In this document: piece after piece, positions 57,257 through 64,000 of the stretch
How positions within the stretch are numbered: position 1 is the first letter of the stretch
Layout: each line of letters starts with the position of its first letter
Source: Legionella cincinnatiensis
GTDB taxonomy: Bacteria > Pseudomonadota > Gammaproteobacteria > Legionellales > Legionellaceae
Direction of reading: 5' to 3'
Length of the DNA: 64,000 bases
NCBI RefSeq assembly: GCF_900452415.1
Contig: NZ_UGNX01000001.1
Location: 1,054,001-1,118,000 of the forward strand
Translations under genes and position numbers: made by a program
The notes under the pieces: model-generated
The model's input: only the letters and a program-made list of their open reading frames with translations
What the model was told of the DNA's origin: nothing
The model's database searches: none

Positions 57257-57697
57257 TTATTTTGCAGCAATTGATAAAATTTTTTTTACCTCGGCCACTG
57301 TATTTCCCTCTTCATTAGTAATAGGTATATGAAATTCTGCTTCAATTTTTTTAGCTTCATCTACTTGAAGTCGAATTTTTTCAACGTGCTCCTGGGATAA
57401 TTCGAATCGTGCATAAAGAGTACCTTTAGCAGGTATTTTATAACGAATAGAGGCAGATTTATCCCAAACGATGTATCCTTTACCCAATAAATTCAATAAC
57501 ATTAGCATGTAAAATGGGTCAGTCATGGAATATATGGAACCTCCAAAATGAGTACCTACATAATTTTTATTCCAAAAGCGCATTTTCATTTGGACAACAA
57601 TAGATGTTCCATCACGATTAAAATTTTTTACACTAATTCCTGCACCCAAAAAAGGTGGCCAAAATCTCATCATTTTTAATAGTGTTGAAAATTTCAT
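57257..57697 (-). CDS. Hotdog-fold protein (DUF4442/YiiD-like thioesterase family)
   Basis: A 146-residue protein with a single hotdog domain. FWPPFLGAGISVKNFNRDGT followed by MRFWNKNYVGTHFGGSIYSM is the pattern of DUF4442 proteins, related to PaaI-type thioesterases; the GTHFGGS segment corresponds to the active-site helix region. It may hydrolyse acyl-CoA thioesters, but the substrate is unknown. The stop codon is 3 bases from the duplication bordering the adjacent palindromic element, so that insertion just missed the gene. No strong ribosome site is visible. Confidence 0.8.
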   Translation of the reverse strand: MKFSTLLKMMRFWPPFLGAGISVKNFNRDGTSIVVQMKMRFWNKNYVGTHFGGSIYSMTDPFYMLMLLNLLGKGYIVWDKSASIRYKIPAKGTLYARFELSQEHVEKIRLQVDEAKKIEAEFHIPITNEEGNTVAEVKKILSIAAK

Positions 57698-58082
57698 GCA
57701 ATGATTCCAGAGGCTTCGTGGACAAATTTAAGTGATTATAATACTTAACTTTTATTTAAGTCTATTTGAGCCTATAGATAAAGAAATTAAGTCATGAACT
57801 ATACTTTATCATAATGAATTAAAAAGAGTTATTCATAAAAATCCTACAGATAAAACACGAGATGTAGGAGAGCAGAATTACTGTGGTTGGCTTAAGGGTT
57901 ACGCCATTTTCGCGAAAGCAGGAATCCATTTTGATTTAGAAACATCTAATAAATAGTGCATTGAGAAAATGGCAGTTAATTCATCTTAAAAATTCAATGA
58001 TTTTTGAATTTTTTGAAATTACGCACTACTCTTAATAAGAGTTAATTTTATTAATATAAACTTAATATAAGGAGATATAAAA
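57698..58082. other. 385-bp divergent intergenic region with a dispersed repeat
   Basis: The region should hold promoters for the hotdog gene and the csbD-like gene. It contains CGCCATTTTCGCGAAAGCAG and following bases GAATCC (57902-57927), related to the reverse complement of 32299-32319. Two AT-rich palindromic words lie near 58003-58013. No gene is seen. Confidence 0.45.
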
Positions 58083-58286
58083 ATGAATAAGGATATTTTT
58101 CAAGGTAAATGGGAAGAAGTTAAAGGCCACATGAAAAAAACCTGGGGTAAACTTACTGACGATGATTTAAAACAAATCGAAGGGAACCAACAAGAGATCT
58201 TCGGAAAACTTCAAAAACATTATGGGTATAGTAAAGAACAAGCTGAAAAAGCAATTAAGGATTTTCAAAGTAAAACCCATCATTGA
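58083..58286 (+). CDS. CsbD-family stress protein
   Basis: A 67-residue hydrophilic helical protein. MNKDIFQGKWEEVKGHMKKT followed by WGKLTDDDLKQIEGN and LQKHYGYSKEQAEKAIKDF is the typical CsbD pattern. Family members are induced under general stress (sigma-B in Bacillus, envelope or phosphate stress elsewhere), with no known biochemical activity. AAGGAG lies 8 bases before the ATG. A PRC-barrel gene follows after 32 bases, and a terminator follows that, so the two form a small stress operon. Confidence 0.92.
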   Translation: MNKDIFQGKWEEVKGHMKKTWGKLTDDDLKQIEGNQQEIFGKLQKHYGYSKEQAEKAIKDFQSKTHH

Positions 58287-58318
58287 TGATTAATCATTAG
58301 TTGGAAAGGAGTTCGAAT

Positions 58319-58666
58319 ATGGAAAATAGAGGAATTGTAAAATCAGGTGAACTTACCGGTACCAAAGTAATGAATCCCACCCATGAAAATTTAGGTGAAA
58401 TTGCTGAAGTTGTTATCGATAAATTATCTGGAAAAGTAAATTATCTGGTGCTCGATTTTGGCGGTTTTTTAGGTTTCGGAAATAAATTTTTTGCGGTACC
58501 TTGGAATTTATTTTTGTACGACAATAAGGATGATTGTTTTATTCTTAATGTGGATAAAAATAGATTGAAAGATGCCCCTGGATTTGACAAAGATCATTGG
58601 CCAAATTTTTCTGCCCCTGAATTTACAACCAGCATTACTGGATTCTATACAGGAGGTAAGTTATAA
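58319..58666 (+). CDS. PRC-barrel domain protein
   Basis: A 115-residue protein with one PRC-barrel (about 12-90): SGELTGTKVMNPTHENLGEI, VVIDKLSGKVNYLVLDFGGF and NKFFAVPWNLFLYDNKDD. Such small proteins often accompany CsbD- or YsnF-type stress proteins and bind partners or membranes. AAGGAG is 7 bases before the ATG at 58319; an upstream in-frame ATG lacks a site. It shares the transcript with the csbD-like gene. Confidence 0.88.
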   Translation: MENRGIVKSGELTGTKVMNPTHENLGEIAEVVIDKLSGKVNYLVLDFGGFLGFGNKFFAVPWNLFLYDNKDDCFILNVDKNRLKDAPGFDKDHWPNFSAPEFTTSITGFYTGGKL

Positions 58667-58726
58667 GTCTTTTAGGGTCAGTTTTATCATCGTTTATTGC
58701 GATGTAGAGCAATTGTATTAGCATCT

Positions 58727-58766
58727 AATTGCCTGCATTTCTTTTGAAATGTGGGCAATTTTATCT
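58727..58766 (+). terminator. Intrinsic terminator after the PRC-barrel gene
   Basis: AATTGCC-T-GCATTTC pairs with GAAATGT-G-GGCAATT around a T-rich loop and is followed by TTATCT. Confidence 0.8.
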
Positions 58767-58905
58767 AATTTTCAAATAATTAAGATCTTCCCTAATTCAC
58801 ATTAAATAATTTATCAGTTATTTTGTAATTAAATTTGAAGAATTGAATAATTCTTCCTATTCTAAAAAGAGTTTTTAGTTATTCATTTTATGCCAAGGAA
58901 TGCAA

Positions 58906-61545
58906 ATGAACATTTTAAAAACCCAAGTCTTAAAAGGGCCCAATTATTGGTCAAACTCCAGAAAGGAACTTATTGTTATCAAACTTGATATAGGGAAATA
59001 CGAGGAGTTACCTACCAATCTTTTAGTGGGGTTTCAGGAGCGGTTAACTCATTATTTACCAAGCCTATTAAGTCATCGCTGCTCCCTAGGAGTTGAAGGT
59101 GGATTTTTAAAAAGAATTGAGGAAGGAACTTGGTTAGGCCATGTTATAGAGCATGTTGCATTGGAATTACAATGTCTGGCAGGTATGGATTGTGGATTTG
59201 GCAGGACTTATGGAACCCAAGAATATGGAGTTTATGATGTGCTGTTTTCTTATCAAATAGAAGAGGCAGGTTTATCTGCTGGGGTTGCTGCTGTGGAGTT
59301 CATTAGCGCAATAGCTGAGGGTAAAGAATATTCTTTAGATAGAGTGATTGCTCATTTAAAAGAAATTTTTAAGGAACAAGGTCTAGGTCCTAGTACTCGA
59401 GCAATTATTGCAGAAGCTCAAAACAGAAAAATACCTTATAGGCGTTATGGGCATAATTCTTTAGTTACTTTAGGTTATGGTCGGAATCAAAAAAAGATTT
59501 GGGCATCTGTATCTTCTAAAACAAGCTCTATTGGTGTTGATATTGCTGCAGATAAAGAACTGACGAAGCAAATTCTTAAGGCAAACTTTATTCCAATTCC
59601 CGATGGTTTGATGATTCAATCTGCAGAGGAACTTGATGAAGCAATTAAACAATTAGGATTTCCTTTAGTGATTAAACCATTTAATGGTAATCATGGAAAA
59701 GGAGTTATGACTCATATTACTGATAAGCAAAAAGCGCATATTGGTTTTAGGTTAGCAAAAAAAATTTCAAATCAAATCATAACAGAACGATTTATCTCGG
59801 GTGAAGATTATCGGTTTTTGGTAATTAATTATAAAGTAGTTGCGGTTGCAAAACGTACTCCAGCTCACGTAGTGGGGGATGGAAAACTTTCAATAAATCA
59901 ACTTATTCAGCAGGTCAATCAAGATCCTAATCGAGGCGAATCTCATGAAAATAGTTTAACTTCAATTAAAGTAGATGAAGCAACTCTTTCCATTTTAAAG
60001 GAAAATAATTTGAGTTTAGAAAGTATCCTACCCCAAAAGCAAGTTCTCTTTTTAAAAGAGGCTGCAAATTTAAGCACTGGTGGAACAGCTAGAGATGTTA
60101 CTGATGAAGTGCATCCTTTTAATATATATCTTGCTGAACGTGTAGCACGTCTTATGAATTTAGATATTTGTGGAATAGATATTATTTCAAAGGACATTCG
60201 CATTCCTTTGAATGAAAATCAGGGCGCAATTATTGAGGTTAATGCAGGACCAGGGTTACGTATGCACTTATCACCTAATGAAGGTAAACCACGAAATGTT
60301 GCTAAGCCTATTCTTGATATGCTCTATCCCCCTCATTTAAGCGCAAGAATTCCAATCGTGGCAGTTACTGGTACCAATGGAAAAACAACGGTTGTTCGCT
60401 TGATCGCTCATTTGGCACGTTATACAAATCACCATGTAGGATTTACTACAACCGATGGAGTTTATTTAAATAATAAACTGGTTCATAGTGGGGATTGCAG
60501 TGGTCCTAGTAGCGCCCAAGTAGTTTTATATGATCCTGAGGTTGATTTTGCTGTTTTAGAATGCGCTCGAGGCGGAATTTTGCGTTCAGGTTTGGGGTTT
60601 GATGAATGTGATATTAGTGTCATTACAAATATTAGTGGCGATCATTTAGGATTAAATGATATTCATACTCTTGAAGATCTCGCTCAAGTCAAAGCAGTTG
60701 TTGCTCGTAGTACTAAAAAGTCTGGATATGCCATTTTAAATGCCGATGATAATTTAGCCTATGATTTAAGAAACGATTTAGATTGTAATATTGCTTTGTT
60801 TAGTATGTATGAAAGCCCACATATTAGAAAGCATTGTAGGGCGGGAGGATTAGCAGCATATATTGATCAAGGAGGTCTTGTAGTGCAAAGAGGTTCTGAC
60901 CGAACTTTTTTATCGAATATAAAATCAATACCGCTGAGTTTTCATGGAGCGGCTACTAGTATGATAGCCAATATATTGGCTGCTACTTTGGCTGGAGTGA
61001 TTAGTCAGTTTTCTTTTGAGAAAATAAAAGAAGCACTGCATGTTTTTTATCCTACATTTGATAATTTACCTGGACGTATGAATCTTTTTAAATTTCCTCA
61101 TTGTCAAGTCATGGTCGATTATGCACACAATGAAGGTGCTTTCTGTGAGTTAAAGAACTATCTTGAGTCGGTGCATTGTGCTAAAAAAATAGGGATTATC
61201 GGTGTTGCTGGTGATCGGCGTGATGAGGATATCGAAAAATTAGGTTTCCATGCTGCCTCTATGTTTGATGAGATTGTGATCCGACATGATAAGGATGGAA
61301 GAGGGCGAACGCATAATGAAATTAATCGCCTACTTGTTTCTGGCATTCTTCGCTCTGAATTTAAACCTTCATTAAATATTATTTCAGATGAGCTGATGGC
61401 TATTGAGCATGTATTAGCAGTTGCAGATGTTAATTCTTTTATCTTTTGTGCGGTTGAAGATGTTTTTGAAACAGTTCATTTTTTGAAGCAAAAGGAAAAA
61501 CAATTTAAGGCTGTCAGCGAGGTTTATAATGGTACCCAAGGCTAA
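58906..61545 (+). CDS. cphA: Cyanophycin synthetase CphA
   Basis: This enzyme builds the storage polymer multi-L-arginyl-poly-L-aspartate from Asp and Arg with ATP. The 879 residues have the three CphA parts. The N-terminal domain (about 1-160) includes SLGVEGGFLKRIEEGTWLGH. The ATP-grasp domain (about 215-470) has FPLVIKPFNGNHGKGVMT and IEVNAGPGLRMHLSPNEGKP. The Mur-ligase-like domain has the P-loop VTGTNGKTT at 487-495, LECARGGILRSGLGFDECD and MVDYAHNEGAF. I chose the ATG at 58906, because AAGG lies 7 bases upstream; the ATG two codons earlier sits directly on that site. cphB overlaps its end by 17 bases. Length and motifs fit bacterial CphA1. Confidence 0.97.
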   Translation: MNILKTQVLKGPNYWSNSRKELIVIKLDIGKYEELPTNLLVGFQERLTHYLPSLLSHRCSLGVEGGFLKRIEEGTWLGHVIEHVALELQCLAGMDCGFGRTYGTQEYGVYDVLFSYQIEEAGLSAGVAAVEFISAIAEGKEYSLDRVIAHLKEIFKEQGLGPSTRAIIAEAQNRKIPYRRYGHNSLVTLGYGRNQKKIWASVSSKTSSIGVDIAADKELTKQILKANFIPIPDGLMIQSAEELDEAIKQLGFPLVIKPFNGNHGKGVMTHITDKQKAHIGFRLAKKISNQIITERFISGEDYRFLVINYKVVAVAKRTPAHVVGDGKLSINQLIQQVNQDPNRGESHENSLTSIKVDEATLSILKENNLSLESILPQKQVLFLKEAANLSTGGTARDVTDEVHPFNIYLAERVARLMNLDICGIDIISKDIRIPLNENQGAIIEVNAGPGLRMHLSPNEGKPRNVAKPILDMLYPPHLSARIPIVAVTGTNGKTTVVRLIAHLARYTNHHVGFTTTDGVYLNNKLVHSGDCSGPSSAQVVLYDPEVDFAVLECARGGILRSGLGFDECDISVITNISGDHLGLNDIHTLEDLAQVKAVVARSTKKSGYAILNADDNLAYDLRNDLDCNIALFSMYESPHIRKHCRAGGLAAYIDQGGLVVQRGSDRTFLSNIKSIPLSFHGAATSMIANILAATLAGVISQFSFEKIKEALHVFYPTFDNLPGRMNLFKFPHCQVMVDYAHNEGAFCELKNYLESVHCAKKIGIIGVAGDRRDEDIEKLGFHAASMFDEIVIRHDKDGRGRTHNEINRLLVSGILRSEFKPSLNIISDELMAIEHVLAVADVNSFIFCAVEDVFETVHFLKQKEKQFKAVSEVYNGTQG

Positions 61546-62395
61546 GTTATTGATTATTGGGGGTGCTGAGGATAAAGGTAATGGCCCGTCAACGGACAGG
61601 GAACAAAAAAAAGAGTTTACTCGCTACGAAATTCTAAGTGAATTATTACCTCCGTCAAATAAGAAAATAGAAATTGTTACGACGGGCTCAGAAATTCAGG
61701 ATGAAGTGAAAAAAGTGTATCAAAATGTTTTTCAAAATATGGGTTATAACAATATAGGGTTTATTCCCATTAAGAAAAGGGGCGAGGCACGTAATAGTGA
61801 GTATTTAAAACGAGCCGAAAATGCAGGAGCCTTTTTTTTTACGGGAGGTGATCAATTTCGTTTATCCACCATATTAGGTGGTACACCCATTGTTGATATT
61901 ATTAAAGAACGGTACCTACACGATAGTGACTTCATTATCGCAGGAACAAGTGCTGGAGCAATGGTGATGGCTTCGGTAATGATTACAGGAGGGGGATTAT
62001 CTGAAGCATTAAGGTATCGAAATTTATTAACATCGTCAGGTTTAGGGATTTTACAGTCGTGTATTATTGATACCCATTTTATTAAACGAGGTCGCTTCAG
62101 CCGTCTTGCCCATGCAATTATTATGAACCCAGAACAATTAGGAATTGGTTTAGGAGAAGATACTGCCCTAGTGATACGCAATGGAGCAGATGCAGAATGT
62201 TATGGTTCAGGTATGGTGGTGATTATCGATGGGAGAAATATAGATCAAACTAATATCACTGATGTTGAAGAAGGAGAGGCGGTGTTTGTTGAAAATTTAA
62301 TCGTACATCTCTTAGTTAAGGGATGTCAATTTTCAATTGCGGATCGAGCTCTTGCCAATCCAGCAATCCCCTTGCAAAAGTCAAATTTGGAATAA
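61529..62395 (+). CDS. cphB: Cyanophycinase CphB
   Basis: A serine exopeptidase of the S51-related class that cuts cyanophycin into beta-Asp-Arg dipeptides. The 288 residues are normal for cytoplasmic CphB. The nucleophile is S141 in IAGTSAGAMVMA, followed by the catalytic H183 in IIDTHFIKRGRFSRL, and GIGLGEDTALV comes next. No signal peptide is present, so it acts inside the cell. The start lies inside the end of cphA, and the next gene begins 5 bases after its stop, so the three are co-translated. Confidence 0.96.
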   Translation: MVPKAKLLIIGGAEDKGNGPSTDREQKKEFTRYEILSELLPPSNKKIEIVTTGSEIQDEVKKVYQNVFQNMGYNNIGFIPIKKRGEARNSEYLKRAENAGAFFFTGGDQFRLSTILGGTPIVDIIKERYLHDSDFIIAGTSAGAMVMASVMITGGGLSEALRYRNLLTSSGLGILQSCIIDTHFIKRGRFSRLAHAIIMNPEQLGIGLGEDTALVIRNGADAECYGSGMVVIIDGRNIDQTNITDVEEGEAVFVENLIVHLLVKGCQFSIADRALANPAIPLQKSNLE

Positions 62396-62399
62396 CAGT

Positions 62400-63311
62400 A
62401 TGAATAAAATTGCAATTGCGGTACATGGTGGGGCGAGTGAAAATTATCCTTTTTTACAAAAATACCAAAAGGATGTTGAAAAAGGTTTGATTGATGCACT
62501 TGAAAAAGGTTATGGGATGCTTGCTCAAGGGGGAGTGGCTTTGGATGCGGTTGAAGAGGCCGTGAAAACTCTTGAGGATAATTCATTATTTAATGCTGGC
62601 AAAGGTTCTGCCTTAAATTGCCGTGGTGAAGTTGAAATGGATGCATCAATCATGAACGGTAATAATTTGCAGGCCGGTGCGGTTTCTATGGTACGTACTG
62701 TGAAAAATCCAATTCATCTTGCTCGTTTAGTGATGGAACATACGAATCACATTTTTCTCTCAGGGTATGGTGCTTTAGAAATTGCAAAAAAATACAATCT
62801 TGAACTGGAAAATGAGCCTTATTTTATAACTCCTCATCAATATGAAATGTTTCAAAAGCTCAATAAAATAGAGACTATGGAAGCGATCCAAAATAAGAAA
62901 ATGACAGGAACTGTGGGGGCCGTAGCTTTGGATTTGCATGGAAACCTTGCTGCCGCGACCTCTACAGGAGGAACCAGTAATTGCCTCCCTGGAAGAATAG
63001 GAGATAGTTGTGTTATTGGGGCTGGGTGTTATGCCAATAATAATACATGTGCGGTATCTGGGACAGGTGAAGGAGAATATTTAATTAGAAATGTGGTAGG
63101 TCATACTATATCCATGATGGTTGAATTTAATATGCCCTTGCAACAAGCTTGTGATTATGTGATTCATGAACGAAACAAAAAATTAAATGGAGAGATGGGC
63201 GTTATTGCTCTTAACCGAAATGGTGATTTTGGTATTTCCTTTAATACAGAAATTATGAAAAGAGCTTGGAAAAGTTCTCTGCAAAAAACTCAGGTTAAAA
63301 TTTTTGATTAA
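62400..63311 (+). CDS. iaaA: Isoaspartyl peptidase / plant-type asparaginase
   Basis: An Ntn-hydrolase of 303 residues that splits beta-aspartyl dipeptides; here it would release Asp and Arg from the dipeptides made by CphB. The proenzyme is cut before the nucleophile T171 in KKMTGTVGAVALD. Family motifs are VHGGAS, NSLFNAGKGSALNCRGEVEMDASIM in two parts (60-85) and AATSTGGTSNCLPGRIGDS-type segment (about 183-202). The ATG is 5 bases after the cphB stop. It is the third gene of the cassette and completes the breakdown pathway. Confidence 0.95.
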   Translation: MNKIAIAVHGGASENYPFLQKYQKDVEKGLIDALEKGYGMLAQGGVALDAVEEAVKTLEDNSLFNAGKGSALNCRGEVEMDASIMNGNNLQAGAVSMVRTVKNPIHLARLVMEHTNHIFLSGYGALEIAKKYNLELENEPYFITPHQYEMFQKLNKIETMEAIQNKKMTGTVGAVALDLHGNLAAATSTGGTSNCLPGRIGDSCVIGAGCYANNNTCAVSGTGEGEYLIRNVVGHTISMMVEFNMPLQQACDYVIHERNKKLNGEMGVIALNRNGDFGISFNTEIMKRAWKSSLQKTQVKIFD

Positions 63312-63711
63312 TTGTAATAATTAATCTGTAGATTCATTCATAGCAGTTTGAACGATGCAGGTGAATTCAAATTCTGAATCGTTTAAAGATAATTTTTTGC
63401 ACTATAAAAATAAGAGAGAATAAGAGGAAAGTTTCTAGAGTTGAGGGTTATTACGTCTGATTGAGCCTAATTTCAGATTAAATGTATCACACTTTACCTC
63501 TTAACCCTTTTTTATATCGAATTGTTTTTATTTGGAACTTGATCTTGTATAAATGCTTCACATTTTACGAGATAACGTTCGTTTAGCGACCTAAAGGCAT
63601 AGAAAATGCCCTTAGGTCAAATTCACGTTATTTAGAAAAAAGAACTTAAAAAGGGCCTCTCAATATATTTAAATCAAAATTTGGATAAAAACTTCTCCTA
63701 GACTTAAAACT
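63312..63711. other. 400-bp convergent intergenic region
   Basis: The region lies between iaaA and a small minus-strand gene. It holds a good hairpin, GACCTAA-A-GGCAT with ATGCC-C-TTAGGTC (63589-63619), and directly after it TTCACGTTA, similar to the ends of the MITE-like family. There is no T-run, so it may be a decayed element rather than a terminator. No coding sequence is evident. Confidence 0.5.
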
Positions 63712-63909
63712 TTAGTATCTACCAGGACTTGGAGGTTTTGCACCACCGGACTCTTTACCTACAGCAGGCGTTAAACTAATGGTCAATTTACCAGACTCCA
63801 GGTCTTTTAATGTATTATCTGGAGCATGTTTGATCTTCTCTGCGAATTGTTGCACCAAAGACTCAATAAGTTTTTCACGATTTATTGCGCGCCTCATTTC
63901 TATTTGCAT
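63712..63909 (-). CDS. Small unknown protein
   Basis: A 65-residue soluble protein: an N-terminal charged helix (RRAINREKLIESLVQQFAEK), then KLTISLTPAVGKESGGAKPP and a Pro/Gly-rich end. I do not recognise it. The ATG at 63909 lacks a strong ribosome site; the ATG at 63897 is an alternative. Codon use looks normal for the window. It may be a Legionella-specific small protein or, less likely, a chance frame. Confidence 0.45.
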   Translation of the reverse strand: MQIEMRRAINREKLIESLVQQFAEKIKHAPDNTLKDLESGKLTISLTPAVGKESGGAKPPSPGRY

Positions 63910-64000
63910 CAAAAATAATTCTTGATGCTGTGTAAATTATCGGTGAGGATACTAAAAATTACCAATCTACTTTATTTATCCAGGCGATACCTCTGAATTT

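Overview
The window is an AT-rich, densely coded gammaproteobacterial chromosome segment that most likely comes from Legionella or a very close relative, and probably not L. pneumophila. The basis is the general gene repertoire (ComEC, HslVU, HtpX, PotABCD, Ada, Dps) combined with several proteins shaped like Dot/Icm substrates: a DUF5617-like protein, a HAD-like protein with a hydrophobic C-terminal segment, a GHASIE-type protein with a hydrophobic hairpin, and small hydrophilic Ser/Glu-rich proteins. The genus assignment is an inference; no rRNA gene is present.

Layout. 1-2.6 kb: a tandem array of about 280-bp palindromic units, one of them split by an intact IS4-family element with clear terminal inverted repeats and a 7-bp target duplication. 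2.6-6.1 kb (minus strand): a respiratory operon, group III truncated globin-cydP-cydA-cydB-cydX. 6.3-9.4 kb: a secreted Gly/His/Tyr-rich protein, an MscS-type channel, a small membrane protein and Ada. 9.6-15.7 kb: comEC and a complete polyamine importer potABCD. 15.9-22.5 kb: unknown proteins, a second repeat array, a type IV pilin-like gene, a secreted polysaccharide deacetylase, an internally duplicated unknown protein and an ArnT-like glycosyltransferase. 22.6-28.5 kb: two MFS paralogues, deoB and hslVU behind a sigma-32-like promoter. 28.7-33.5 kb: a three-unit repeat array, a DUF5617-like protein, wrbA, two tandem exonuclease III genes, dps and rpmE. 33.8-37.8 kb: malic enzyme and a second MFS pair. 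37.9-42.5 kb (minus): candidate effectors, an orphan Dam methylase and a PhyH-type dioxygenase. 42.7-48.5 kb: an MHS-type transporter with a secreted nucleoside hydrolase, Hsp20, HtpX and a HAD-like candidate effector. 48.7-53.7 kb: a malonate decarboxylase operon in which the acyl carrier protein and beta subunit are one polypeptide. 54-58.7 kb: a decayed mdc fragment, a cyclic-nucleotide-binding protein, a DipZ-like thiol-disulfide protein, a hotdog protein, CsbD and PRC-barrel proteins. 58.9-63.3 kb: a cyanophycin cassette cphA-cphB-isoaspartyl peptidase.

How the genes work together. Two accessory metabolic modules stand out. The mdc operon would let the cell use malonate as a carbon source (MdcA, MdcC-D fusion, MdcE, plus MdcG and MdcB for the prosthetic group), but no MdcH, transporter or regulator is linked. 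The cph cassette encodes synthesis and complete breakdown of the Asp-Arg storage polymer cyanophycin. The globin-bd oxidase operon suggests coping with low oxygen and nitric oxide.

The most unusual non-coding signal is a dispersed MITE-like family (about 55-300 bp) whose core can fold into a four-way, cross-shaped structure. Copies differ by paired, compensating substitutions in several arms, so the fold rather than the sequence seems to be kept. One three-unit array carries the same 5-bp target duplication between and around all its units.
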